A program made the position numbers and the translations under genes. Shown piece after piece: positions 8,784 through 16,720 of a stretch of DNA of 64,000 nucleotides (its first letter is position 1; every line of letters begins with the position of its first letter). The notes beneath the pieces are model-generated. The model was not told the DNA's origin and searched no databases. It worked only from the letters and a program-made list of their open reading frames with translations. The stretch spans positions 124,001 through 188,000 of the forward strand of contig NZ_PDEP01000001.1 in the NCBI RefSeq assembly GCF_002554705.1. The letters are read 5' to 3'. Origin of the DNA: Longimonas halophila (GTDB taxonomy: Bacteria > Bacteroidota > Rhodothermia > Rhodothermales > Salinibacteraceae).

Positions 8784-9815
8784 TCAGGAGTTCGCTGCAG
8801 AGAGCGAGAGCCGCTGCCGCCACCGTTGCATCATCTCGCGTAGCGAGGTGCCCGGTTCGTGCCGCACGACGTACGGGCGGTACCCGCGGTGCCGCCATAC
8901 GTCCATGTGCCAGTATGCCGTCTTGGCGTATTGGATCAGGCGGGCCGAGAGCGGGCGTGGGGGCGCTGTGGGATGATAGCTAAAGCGATCTATCTCCTCG
9001 GCACAGATTGACTCAATCCAGCCGATTTCGATGGGCGAAAGGTCGGTTTTCCAGCGCTCGGCGGGCGCTGTGGAAATGGGACGCGTTGCGGCAGCGTTGA
9101 ATGATGACGCGGCTTCCGTCTTCATGTACCGCTCCGCGTCGGTGTGAAAGCGGAGCATGTCCGGGTCATAGGCCTCGCCCAGGAACGTGCATAATGTGCG
9201 GGCCACCTGCTCTGGCGTGTAGACCAGGTCTTCGTAGCGAATGGTGATGCGCTGCTTCGCAGGAACCACTTGCGTAAGCAGCCGATGCCCGACGGTCCAG
9301 CTTTTTCGGCGGTTGAGTGCGTTCAAGACTACGTCGTTTGGAAAGAACGACACGCCCTGCATCGACGCCACGCCGGCTCGCGGATCGCGCTGCACGTAGA
9401 TGAACTGCGCATCCGGAAACATCCCGATGAGCAAGTCTACATAGAACAAGTTACCAGGTGTTTTCTCGCCCCAGCGGGCTTTGCCCTCGGCAGCCGCCCA
9501 CGCGCCCAATAGCTCGGCATAGGGAGTCCGATACGTAGGATTTGGAGCCGCAAGCAAACGCGGACGCACCGCCGCAGCGTCCAGGCCGGGCAATAGCGGC
9601 AGGTAGCGGTCCAGCACGCGGTCTACGAACTGGGCGTAGTCCTCAGCATCCCACACGGGTTCGTCCCAGGAGTGCCAGTACGGACGTATCTTGAAGTAAT
9701 TCAGCTCTTCAGGAATGGCGATACGGGGGTGCGCATTCAGCATGAGACGCGCGAGTGTAGTGCCAGAGCGGTTGGCGCCGACCACAAAAATAGGGGACGT
9801 GGGGGGCGTGTCCAT
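8784..9815 (-). CDS. Sulfotransferase family protein (paralogue of 11325-12329)
   Basis: 343 residues from the ATG at 9813-9815; the open frame extends 9 codons further, but this start puts the phosphosulfate loop IFVVGANRSGTTLARLML at residues 9-26, as in the paralogue. FIYVQRDPRAGVASM near residue 140 is the 3'-phosphate-binding motif. HPRIAIPEELNYF after the first motif matches HPSIAIPDELSYF in the 11325-12329 protein, so the two are paralogues with the same fold and probably related acceptors. They are separated only by one glycosyltransferase gene. The gap of 171 bp to the next gene downstream holds no gene I can see. Confidence 0.87.
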   Translation of the reverse strand: MDTPPTSPIFVVGANRSGTTLARLMLNAHPRIAIPEELNYFKIRPYWHSWDEPVWDAEDYAQFVDRVLDRYLPLLPGLDAAAVRPRLLAAPNPTYRTPYAELLGAWAAAEGKARWGEKTPGNLFYVDLLIGMFPDAQFIYVQRDPRAGVASMQGVSFFPNDVVLNALNRRKSWTVGHRLLTQVVPAKQRITIRYEDLVYTPEQVARTLCTFLGEAYDPDMLRFHTDAERYMKTEAASSFNAAATRPISTAPAERWKTDLSPIEIGWIESICAEEIDRFSYHPTAPPRPLSARLIQYAKTAYWHMDVWRHRGYRPYVVRHEPGTSLREMMQRWRQRLSLSAANS

Positions 9816-9844
9816 AACAGCAACCAAAAAACAAAATGGCAAAA

Positions 9845-11260
9845 TTAGGCTGCGACGGGCGCAGTGCAGGCCTCGCGAGGTGAGGAAGGCAGCGCGGAAG
9901 CCGTAGAGACGGCAAGCTTCGGCACTACCTGTTCCAGCACGGCAGAAAACGCCTCGGCCCGGCGGGAGCTTTGCAGCAGCGTGCGCAGGTGCGAGCGGTC
10001 GAATGTCGAGGGCGTTCCGGCAAGTGCAGCGTCTACAAGCGGCTCCAGATGCGCAGCCATCTGTTCGACATCGCTGGGGCGGCTCAAGAATACGCCCGGT
10101 TTATTGACCAGATAGTCGTGGTTTTCGCCAGGGGGCACCGCTGCCAAAATGGGGCGCTGGGTCGTCAGGTATTCGTACGTCTTTGCAGAGATGCGTCCGC
10201 CGGGGCTGCCATCGGGGCGGTCGGGTAGTGTGAGGAAGAGCACGTCGGCCTCGTGCATGAGACGAAGCACATCGCTGTGAGGCTGCGGGTCGTGCACCTG
10301 CACGATGGAGTCCAGGTCGTACTTATGCAAGACGCGGCGCACCACGTCGTCGGGAAACGTGTTGCCGTATACCTGCACCTGCACGCGTCCGGCCCATTCC
10401 GGATGAGCGGCTACGAGGCGCTGCACGGCCTGGCCCACATAGACCGGCGTGTGGGTACGAGGGTCAAGCGGAGCCGTAGTGTATGTGCCCCAGTGGTTCC
10501 ACCAGTGCAGGGCCGCGCGTCCCCAGGTTTTCCAGGTGGATGCAGAGGCGTCGTCGGCGTCGCGATGCATATGCCAACCAGACAGGCCGCCGGTGTATAC
10601 GATTTGAACCGGCGCATCGGAGGAGCGCGCTGCGGGCTTGGGTGCATCACGCAGGCGCACGCCGCGCCGAATCAGGCAGAGTTTGTTTTGGTGAGCCTTT
10701 GGCAGGCGCCGGCGCACTCGCTCCATGTTGCGCTTTGATACGTACACCACCGCATCAGCGGTTTGCACGAGCCAGTCTTCCATCGCCGCATTGGCCCACG
10801 CGTGTAGCCGCGACGGATACATGGCGTTAACATCGGGACAGGTGGGAGAGTCGTTCAGGTTGATGATGAGCGGCAGGCCCGTCAACTGTTTAAGCAGAGC
10901 CGCCACGATGGCGCCCGAGTACGGCATCGCAAATGCGACAATGGCATCAGGACGCTCCTCTTGCACCAGGCGATACGCCGTGTACAGTGCAGGAAGGATC
11001 CACAGCACAAACGAGTCGGGCCAGAGCAGCAGGTCGCTGATCTTCTGGAGGCGCAGACGACGCATCCACCGCGTAAAGCGGGCTGCGTTGCGCTCAGGCA
11101 CGTGGTGGACCTCCACGCCACGAAGGGCCGCCTGTGGAGCAGCCGTTACGGCACGCACGCGGTGCGTCTGTGCCAGGTGCTTCAGAAAATAGTCCACCCG
11201 AATTGCCAGCGGATACGTCTGCGGGGGGAAGCGGTACGATATAGCGAGCACGTTGCCCAT
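9845..11260 (-). CDS. Glycosyltransferase (GT4-like)
   Basis: 471 residues from the ATG at 11258-11260 (MGNVLAISYRFPP); an in-frame ATG four codons upstream at 11272 is equally possible. The segment LAISYRFPPQTYPLAIRVDY is the start seen in GT4 enzymes with the consensus FPP...G..R. IVYTGGLSGWHMHRDADD begins the donor half. ISAKTYEYLTTQRPILAAVP is the K-x-x-E-Y donor-binding motif that replaces the usual E-x7-E in this subgroup. Three hydrophobic patches in the first half are buried strands rather than spans. It sits between the two paralogous sulfotransferases, 29 bp from one and about 64 bp from the other. Confidence 0.82.
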   Translation of the reverse strand: MGNVLAISYRFPPQTYPLAIRVDYFLKHLAQTHRVRAVTAAPQAALRGVEVHHVPERNAARFTRWMRRLRLQKISDLLLWPDSFVLWILPALYTAYRLVQEERPDAIVAFAMPYSGAIVAALLKQLTGLPLIINLNDSPTCPDVNAMYPSRLHAWANAAMEDWLVQTADAVVYVSKRNMERVRRRLPKAHQNKLCLIRRGVRLRDAPKPAARSSDAPVQIVYTGGLSGWHMHRDADDASASTWKTWGRAALHWWNHWGTYTTAPLDPRTHTPVYVGQAVQRLVAAHPEWAGRVQVQVYGNTFPDDVVRRVLHKYDLDSIVQVHDPQPHSDVLRLMHEADVLFLTLPDRPDGSPGGRISAKTYEYLTTQRPILAAVPPGENHDYLVNKPGVFLSRPSDVEQMAAHLEPLVDAALAGTPSTFDRSHLRTLLQSSRRAEAFSAVLEQVVPKLAVSTASALPSSPREACTAPVAA

Positions 11261-11324
11261 GGGCTGGTACATCAGAAAAAGTGCAACAGAAAACGGAGAG
11301 ACGGCGCAGTGAGGCGCCGGGGGA

Positions 11325-12329
11325 TCACGCCTCAGGGGCTTGCTGGCGAGCCCAGGGCACGTTGTAGTGCATTAGGTGGACGCGCGCGCGGCGGTGCTGC
11401 CAGCGCTTTAGGACGCAGTACGCCATATCGGGCAGACGGCGCAGGCGCTCGGTCCACGACAGCGGGGCGGTCTGGCGCTCGTAGCTAAAGATGGGAAGCC
11501 AGGGGCCGCAGATGTGCTCCACAGTTGCAATATCGGCCGGGGCCATCTCCTCGGTCCAGCGTGCTTTCGTGGCTGTATTCACCGGACGCGTCACGGTCTG
11601 CGCGCCGCCCAGCGTTTCAAACACCGGGTGCATGTACTGATGCGAGTTCTCGTGGAACGAGAGCATAGACGAATGGAACGGCACATCGAGGAAGGCGCAA
11701 AGATGCTGCAGCACGAAGTCAGGGTTGGAAGTCAGGTCCTCAAACCGAATCGTAATCCGCTGATGGGCAGGAACCGTTGCCTCCAGCACCGTCGCGCCTT
11801 GTTGCATGAATGCACGCCAGTTCGTGGCATTGATGACGGTGTTAGGGACACAGCGTTTAAATCCATTCATGGAATGTACCGCTGCACGTGGATCGCGCAC
11901 CAGGTGGATAAACCGCGCCTCGGGAAACATGTCGTGCAGCTCAGGCACAAAGAAAAAGTTGTACGGCGTCTTCTCTCCCCAGATCGGTTTGCCTTGTGCA
12001 GCCGCCCAGTGGTCAAGCGCCACGGCGTAGGGCGTTCGGATGGTGTGCGCAGGATGCATAAGAATGGCGCGGCGTAGCGCAGTGCGATCCACCCCGGTAA
12101 GCACGGGCTCATTCTGATCCAAAAAGCGGTCAACGAGGTCCACATACTGATCGGTACCCAGCGGTGCATTCCAGGGAGTCGGAAGCGTCCCCAAGAGCGA
12201 GAAGTACGACAGCTCGTCAGGGATGGCGATGGACGGATGCGCGTTAAGCATCAGGCGGAACATGGTCGTGCCTGAGCGGCTGGCGCCAACGATAAAAATG
12301 GGGGCAGAGGCGGTATTAGAGTGCGACAT
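11325..12329 (-). CDS. Sulfotransferase family protein (paralogue of 8784-9815)
   Basis: 334 residues from the ATG at 12327-12329; upstream in-frame sequence enters a mobile repeat and is rejected. IFIVGASRSGTTMFRLML near residues 11-28 is the phosphosulfate loop, and FIHLVRDPRAAVHSM near residue 145 is the 3'-phosphate-binding site. ITIRFEDL later in the chain is shared with its paralogue (ITIRYEDL). It probably sulfates a sugar hydroxyl in the same glycan at another position (inference). It is the first gene of this part of the minus-strand run after the MITE-like element, so its promoter lies in or next to that element. Confidence 0.87.
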   Translation of the reverse strand: MSHSNTASAPIFIVGASRSGTTMFRLMLNAHPSIAIPDELSYFSLLGTLPTPWNAPLGTDQYVDLVDRFLDQNEPVLTGVDRTALRRAILMHPAHTIRTPYAVALDHWAAAQGKPIWGEKTPYNFFFVPELHDMFPEARFIHLVRDPRAAVHSMNGFKRCVPNTVINATNWRAFMQQGATVLEATVPAHQRITIRFEDLTSNPDFVLQHLCAFLDVPFHSSMLSFHENSHQYMHPVFETLGGAQTVTRPVNTATKARWTEEMAPADIATVEHICGPWLPIFSYERQTAPLSWTERLRRLPDMAYCVLKRWQHRRARVHLMHYNVPWARQQAPEA

Positions 12330-12374
12330 GGCAAAATATCGGTCGGAATGTGGGGGGCAAGACGTCGGGGTTAA

Positions 12375-12570
12375 GAACCTGTTTGGGTTTTGGTTTGCAG
12401 GCGAGAGCGAGCAGCAATGCGGCGAAAATTGAACCACGATGGAGGTTCGTAGCCGGGGCTACGGGCCGAGATCGGGGGCAATTTGCAGCCCATTGAAGCC
12501 GCTCGCAGCGCCCTGACCGTAGGGAAGAAGTACTCTTGGGGTGCCCAAAGTAAAAAATCACAACAGGTTC
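12375..12570. mobile_element. MITE-like element, copy 1 (196 bp)
   Basis: The element begins GAACCTGTTTGGG and ends CAACAGGTTC, an imperfect terminal inverted repeat of about 10 bp. It is flanked on both sides by TAA (12372-12374 and 12571-12573), which looks like a 3-bp target duplication of the TNA kind known for IS5/IS427-group elements. A second copy at 38053-38213 is nearly identical over about 130 bp of the left part and over the right end. This copy carries about 35 extra bases (12513-12547) absent from the other. It encodes no transposase. Its right boundary supplies the TAG stop codon of the ABC exporter gene. Confidence 0.8.
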
Positions 12571-14432
12571 TAAGACGCGTTGACGGGAGAACGCTGCAGC
12601 TTATGGTAGGACCAGAGTGCGCCCTCCTGGGCAATCAACTCGTAGTACGGCCCTTGCTCGACCACGCGTCCGTTCTCCAGCACAACGACCCAGTCGGCAT
12701 GCTCGATGGTGGAGAGGCGGTGCGCAATCGCAATGACGGTGCGACCCTCCATGAGACGCATCAGCGACTCTTGCACCGCCTGTTCCGAGATGCTGTCAAG
12801 TGAGCTGGTAGCCTCGTCCAGAATCAAGATTTCGGGGTCTTTAAGCAGGGCTCGTGCAATCGCAAGCCGCTGCCGCTGTCCGCCCGATAAACGGATGCCT
12901 TGGTCCCCAAGCGACGTGTCGAAGCCGTGCGTCATCTCTTCGATAAAGCCCAGTGCGTTGGCCTGCTCGGCTGCCTTAACGATTTCGTCCATACTGGCGT
13001 CGGGGCGTCCGTAGGCGATGTTAGCCCGCGCGCTATCATTGAAGATGAACGTTGATTGGCTGACAATGGCAATGCGATCTCGCAGCGAGTGTACATCGAA
13101 TTCGCGGAGGTCCGTGCCGTCGTAGAGCACGCGTCCGTCTGTCGGGTCGTGGAAGCGCGGAACGAGATCGGCCAGAGTCGACTTTCCTGCGCCGCTGCCC
13201 CCTACAAATGCGGTGGTGGCACCTTGCTTGATGGTAATGGATACATCGTGCAGCACCTTCGGGCCGGTGGTGTACTGGAAATCCACATGCTCCAGGCGGA
13301 TCTCCTTCTGAAGAGGTGGCGCTTTGCGTGAGCCGTTGGACAGATAGGGTTTATCTTCGTCGCGGAGCAGTTCTGCCACGTTGGCAAGCCCGGCGCGATT
13401 CTGGGCCCAGTCGCCCCGAATGTTGTTCAGGTTGAGCATGGTTGGCATCATGCGAAGCAGCGCAAACAGGAACGCGAGCAAGAAGGCCAGGTCGAGGGCG
13501 CCTTCGAGCACCAGAAACTGCACCGATACCACAATGAGCACAATCAGCCCTGTGGTTACCAGGCCTTGTGTAAGCGGCTTGATGAGTGATTGCCGCTTGT
13601 TCGTAGCAATAACCGCATCTGCAAAGTCGCGGGTGGCGTGCTCCAGGCGGTCGCGTTCGTCCTGTTGCCGGTTGAATGCGACAACCGTTTTAATTCCCTG
13701 AATGAACTCGGTTAGCGTGCTGGTGAAGTCGGCACTGGTTTCGGTGATGTTTTCGCCGTGGGTACGCACGCGTCGGATGAGGAACGTGAGCGCGTATGAC
13801 AGCACGCCAAAGAACACCAGCACCATCAGCGAGAGCTCCCACGAAATCCAGACCATGAGGCTCAGGTACACGAGCAGCATCGTCGTTTCGTTGACAAGTG
13901 TAAACAGGGCCCCCAGAGTGCTGGCCGAGCGCGTAATCTCGTTCATAAGACTGTTCAGCAGGTCGCCGCCACGCTTGCCGCTGTAGAACGAGAGCGAAAC
14001 CGACTGCAGCTGGTCAATGATGCGCATGCGCAAATCCTCGACGATACGCACGCGGCTAATGGTAGCCAGCACGGCTGCTGCGTAGCCGAGCACGCTGCGG
14101 AGCAAGGTGGCCAGCAGAATCAATCCGCAAATAATGTAGAGCTGTCGTACCACGCTCTGCGTTGAGCCCAGCAGCATATTGTCGATCCAGGCAATGCCTA
14201 TACCAGCGGATCCGGGATCGTCGAGCGTTTGCAGAAACGGAATAAGCAAACCGATGCTAAGCCCCTCAAAGATCGAGGCCAAGAGTGCACAGGCCGATGT
14301 AAGAGCAATGAGCCCGGCATAACGGCGAAAGCTGGGGGCGAGAATGCGCAGGTCGCTTTGCGTGGGCTGCGTTGTATCGGAAGGGGGCATGTGGGTGACA
14401 GGTAACTCAAAAAATGGGGAGCGTCGGGGCAT
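12570..14432 (-). CDS. ABC exporter, fused membrane and ATPase domains (MsbA/PglK-like)
   Basis: 620 residues. The first ~340 form a six-span ABC_membrane domain. The C-terminal part has the Walker A FVGGSGAGKSTLADL, signature LSGGQRQRLAIARAL and Walker B EILILDEATSSLDS, followed by the H-loop (IAIAHRLSTIEHADW). Such homodimers flip lipids or lipid-linked oligosaccharides; in this locus it may export the glycan precursor (inference). The ATG at 14432 is preceded by AGGG; Met15 at 14390 is an alternative. The last codons and the TAG stop abut the MITE-like element, so the native C-terminus may have been altered. Confidence 0.9.
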   Translation of the reverse strand: MPRRSPFFELPVTHMPPSDTTQPTQSDLRILAPSFRRYAGLIALTSACALLASIFEGLSIGLLIPFLQTLDDPGSAGIGIAWIDNMLLGSTQSVVRQLYIICGLILLATLLRSVLGYAAAVLATISRVRIVEDLRMRIIDQLQSVSLSFYSGKRGGDLLNSLMNEITRSASTLGALFTLVNETTMLLVYLSLMVWISWELSLMVLVFFGVLSYALTFLIRRVRTHGENITETSADFTSTLTEFIQGIKTVVAFNRQQDERDRLEHATRDFADAVIATNKRQSLIKPLTQGLVTTGLIVLIVVSVQFLVLEGALDLAFLLAFLFALLRMMPTMLNLNNIRGDWAQNRAGLANVAELLRDEDKPYLSNGSRKAPPLQKEIRLEHVDFQYTTGPKVLHDVSITIKQGATTAFVGGSGAGKSTLADLVPRFHDPTDGRVLYDGTDLREFDVHSLRDRIAIVSQSTFIFNDSARANIAYGRPDASMDEIVKAAEQANALGFIEEMTHGFDTSLGDQGIRLSGGQRQRLAIARALLKDPEILILDEATSSLDSISEQAVQESLMRLMEGRTVIAIAHRLSTIEHADWVVVLENGRVVEQGPYYELIAQEGALWSYHKLQRSPVNAS

Positions 14433-14654
14433 GCAACCCTGACATCACTTCGACCTAATCATAGGGGCGAGCGCCCGCGAATGAGTGGGTCTTTATGCTG
14501 ATCGATAGGGGATTCGATACGCATTGCAGATGCGCTTTTGGATGACAAGGCCGCAGCATTTGGAGGAGGAACCGACGGCACTGCGGAACCTGGACGTTGG
14601 GGCGGCAAGTTAGGGCATCCGCCGTGCTCCTTCTGATGCTGTGCTTAGCGCTTT
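14433..14654. other. Divergent intergenic region, no gene
   Basis: 222 bp between the minus-strand ABC exporter and the plus-strand epimerase. It must hold promoters for both directions, but I cannot place a convincing -35/-10 pair. No ORF of note and no strong hairpin is seen. Confidence 0.5.
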
Positions 14655-15215
14655 ATGACCGTAACTCCGACTGCCATTCCTGCTGTTCGATGCATCGAGA
14701 CGACCCGCTACCCCGATGAACGTGGCTTTTTTCGGGAGGTGTGGCGCGCCTCGCGGTACCAAGAGGCGGACATCGCCGGGCCGTTCGTACAAGACAACGT
14801 GTCGCGCTCGCGGCCCGGCGTGGTGCGCGGGCTGCACTACCAGCATCCGCACGGGCAGGGGAAGCTGATCGACGTGTGGGCGGGACGCATCTACGACATC
14901 GCTGTCGACATTCGGCAGGGCAGTCCCACCTTCGGGGAGCATGTCGCAGTTCAGTTGGATGCCGAGGCCGGGCGCCAGCTCTACATTCCGCCCGGTTTTG
15001 CGCATGGATTTGCCGTGGTGGGGGCCACCGATGCGCTCGTGGCCTACAAGTGTACTGACGAGTACGCCCCCGACTGCGAGCACACCATCCGGTGGAACGA
15101 CCCTGCGCTTGGCATCGACTGGCCCGTCGACACGCCCGTCCTGTCGGCCTCCGACCGCGACGCACCGCGGCTTGCCGATCTTGCTGAGGCCGCGCTGCCT
15201 GTGTTTAACACATGA
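14655..15215 (+). CDS. rfbC: dTDP-4-dehydrorhamnose 3,5-epimerase
   Basis: 186 residues, typical RmlC length. GVVRGLHYQHPHGQGKLIDV holds the catalytic His and the substrate-binding Arg and Lys. IPPGFAHGFAVVG is the cupin-strand signature, and YKCTDEYAPDCE with WNDPALGIDWP completes the family pattern, including the conserved Tyr/Glu. It epimerises C3 and C5 of dTDP-4-keto-6-deoxyglucose in the L-rhamnose pathway, in the cytoplasm. RmlA, RmlB and RmlD are not in the window. It is a single gene on the plus strand, divergent from the ABC exporter. Confidence 0.9.
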   Translation: MTVTPTAIPAVRCIETTRYPDERGFFREVWRASRYQEADIAGPFVQDNVSRSRPGVVRGLHYQHPHGQGKLIDVWAGRIYDIAVDIRQGSPTFGEHVAVQLDAEAGRQLYIPPGFAHGFAVVGATDALVAYKCTDEYAPDCEHTIRWNDPALGIDWPVDTPVLSASDRDAPRLADLAEAALPVFNT

Positions 15216-15275
15216 CACTGAGCAGCACCCGGAACGGGGGCGGCCCAGCGAATCCTACTGAGGACCAAGCTGCTC

Positions 15276-15770
15276 CTACGACCCGGGTTCAACGACGAGC
15301 GCCTCTACCACATACATGCCGTTGCGCTGGTAGCGGAGCGTGTCGCGCAGGTGCGGGGCCGAGGTGTCGAGCTGAATGCTGAGGGTGCTGTTTTCGGGGG
15401 TGAACAGGCGCTTGTCGTCCTGCGTCCACACGCACAGCGCAATCGGGTCGCCGGGGTGGAGGCCCGCGTGGCTGTCGCGGAAGAGCCCGGCCTCCCACAC
15501 CGTAAGCGCCTCGCTGCCGGTGCCCGACCACGTAAGGTGCCCCACGCACCGCCCGTTGGCATCAACTGCTGCAATTTCGTCGCCGGGGGCGAGGTTGCGG
15601 CCATTGATGGAGATTTGGGCGCTGGCGGGAATGATGACGGTGGCGTTGCCGCTGGTGGCGTCCAGACACGCCTCAAAGGGCGACTGTGCGGGTGCAGACC
15701 GGCTGCTTACAGTTAGGAGCAGCAGGGTCAATACACCGAGAGACAGAGCACGCACCCAGAGCCGAACCAT
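15276..15770 (-). CDS. Secreted protein of unknown function
   Basis: 164 residues from the ATG at 15768-15770, which gives a clear Sec signal peptide (MVRLWVRALSLGVLTLLLLT, cleavage near APAQS). The mature part of about 130 residues has two cysteines (FEACLDA, GRCVGHL), the segment LAPGDEIAAVDANGRCVGHL and LTVWEAGLF. The pattern GDEI-x-x-x-D-x-x-G-x-C-V-G is common in secreted beta-rich repeats of Bacteroidota/Rhodothermota proteins, where it occurs singly or in series. No enzyme motif is visible. It is convergent with rfbC, 60 bp away. The function is not known to me. Confidence 0.7.
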   Translation of the reverse strand: MVRLWVRALSLGVLTLLLLTVSSRSAPAQSPFEACLDATSGNATVIIPASAQISINGRNLAPGDEIAAVDANGRCVGHLTWSGTGSEALTVWEAGLFRDSHAGLHPGDPIALCVWTQDDKRLFTPENSTLSIQLDTSAPHLRDTLRYQRNGMYVVEALVVEPGS

Positions 15771-15980
15771 GGAAGGCGTGGATATTGAACGGGAGAAGAC
15801 AAACATAAGCATCCACAAGAATAACGGAAACGAGCAGGGCAACGTATTGCGAACTGGCACATTCTGCTGTCAGGGTTTGGCGCAGCATGCATGTAGGGCG
15901 TGTGCAAACAACGGGCAAACAAACGAGGGTGTGGCTCGTCCAATCGCACGGTTGTTTTCTACTGATGCCCCGTACCGCCC

Positions 15981-16709
15981 ATGTCTGATGCTGACTCGTT
16001 TTCGCCGCCCTTGCGCGCTGCTGCTGAAACCGATGGGTGGGCGGTCGTCGAAAAGCCGGCGGAATTGCTCTCGCAGCCCGACGCCACCGGCAAGCCCAAC
16101 GTGTTCGACGTGCTGAAGCACCAGTGGCGGCGGGCGTCGGAGCCGGACCCGTTTGTGGGACTGGTGCACCGCCTGGACCGGCCCACCTCGGGCTTGCTTA
16201 TTGTAGCCAAGCATTCCGATGCGGCCCGCCAACTCACCGAACAGGTGCAAAACCGCACCATCGACAAGCACTACCTGGCGCTCGTTGAGGGCACGATGCA
16301 GGGCGTGGGCACGATGCAAGATGCGATTGCCAAGACCGCCACCGGACCGCAGATCGTGTCGCCCGACCATCCCGAGGCTAAGGCGGCGCAGCTGCAGTAT
16401 CAGGCGCTCCTCACCGACGACGACCGCACGCTTGTACACGTTCAGTTGGACACCGGGCGCTCGCATCAGATTCGGTTGCAGTGTGCCCAGCGCGGGCATC
16501 CGGTGGTGCACGACGGACGCTACGGGGCCTCGGTCAAGGTGCGCCGCCCCGGTATTGCGCTGCATCACTACGGACTGCGGTTTGAGGATCCGGCGTCGGG
16601 CCGCTTGCGCACGGTGACGATGCCGGTGCCCGACCTGTGGACGACCTGGGCGACTCCTGCGCACATGGAGCGAGCGCGCCAGGTGGTGCAGCAGTTTGCG
16701 GGCGCGTAG
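15981..16709 (+). CDS. RluA-family RNA pseudouridine synthase
   Basis: 242 residues. VHRLDRPTSGLLIVAKHSDA contains the catalytic Asp of the HRLD-x-x-TSG motif. KHYLALVEG and LDTGRSHQIRLQCAQRGHPV are further conserved RluA signatures, and there is no N-terminal S4 domain, so this is the short form (RluA/TruC-like). It isomerises specific uridines in rRNA or tRNA. Which site is not readable from the sequence. It converges on the SAF-domain oxidoreductase with an 11-bp gap. It is a housekeeping gene inside the glycan locus. Confidence 0.9.
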   Translation: MSDADSFSPPLRAAAETDGWAVVEKPAELLSQPDATGKPNVFDVLKHQWRRASEPDPFVGLVHRLDRPTSGLLIVAKHSDAARQLTEQVQNRTIDKHYLALVEGTMQGVGTMQDAIAKTATGPQIVSPDHPEAKAAQLQYQALLTDDDRTLVHVQLDTGRSHQIRLQCAQRGHPVVHDGRYGASVKVRRPGIALHHYGLRFEDPASGRLRTVTMPVPDLWTTWATPAHMERARQVVQQFAGA

Positions 16710-16720
16710 CACGCATTCAC

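Noticed and set aside
15981..16709. Glycan role of the pseudouridine synthase inside the sugar locus
   Set aside because: The HRLD-x-x-TSG motif is diagnostic of RluA; the position among glycan genes appears to be chance.
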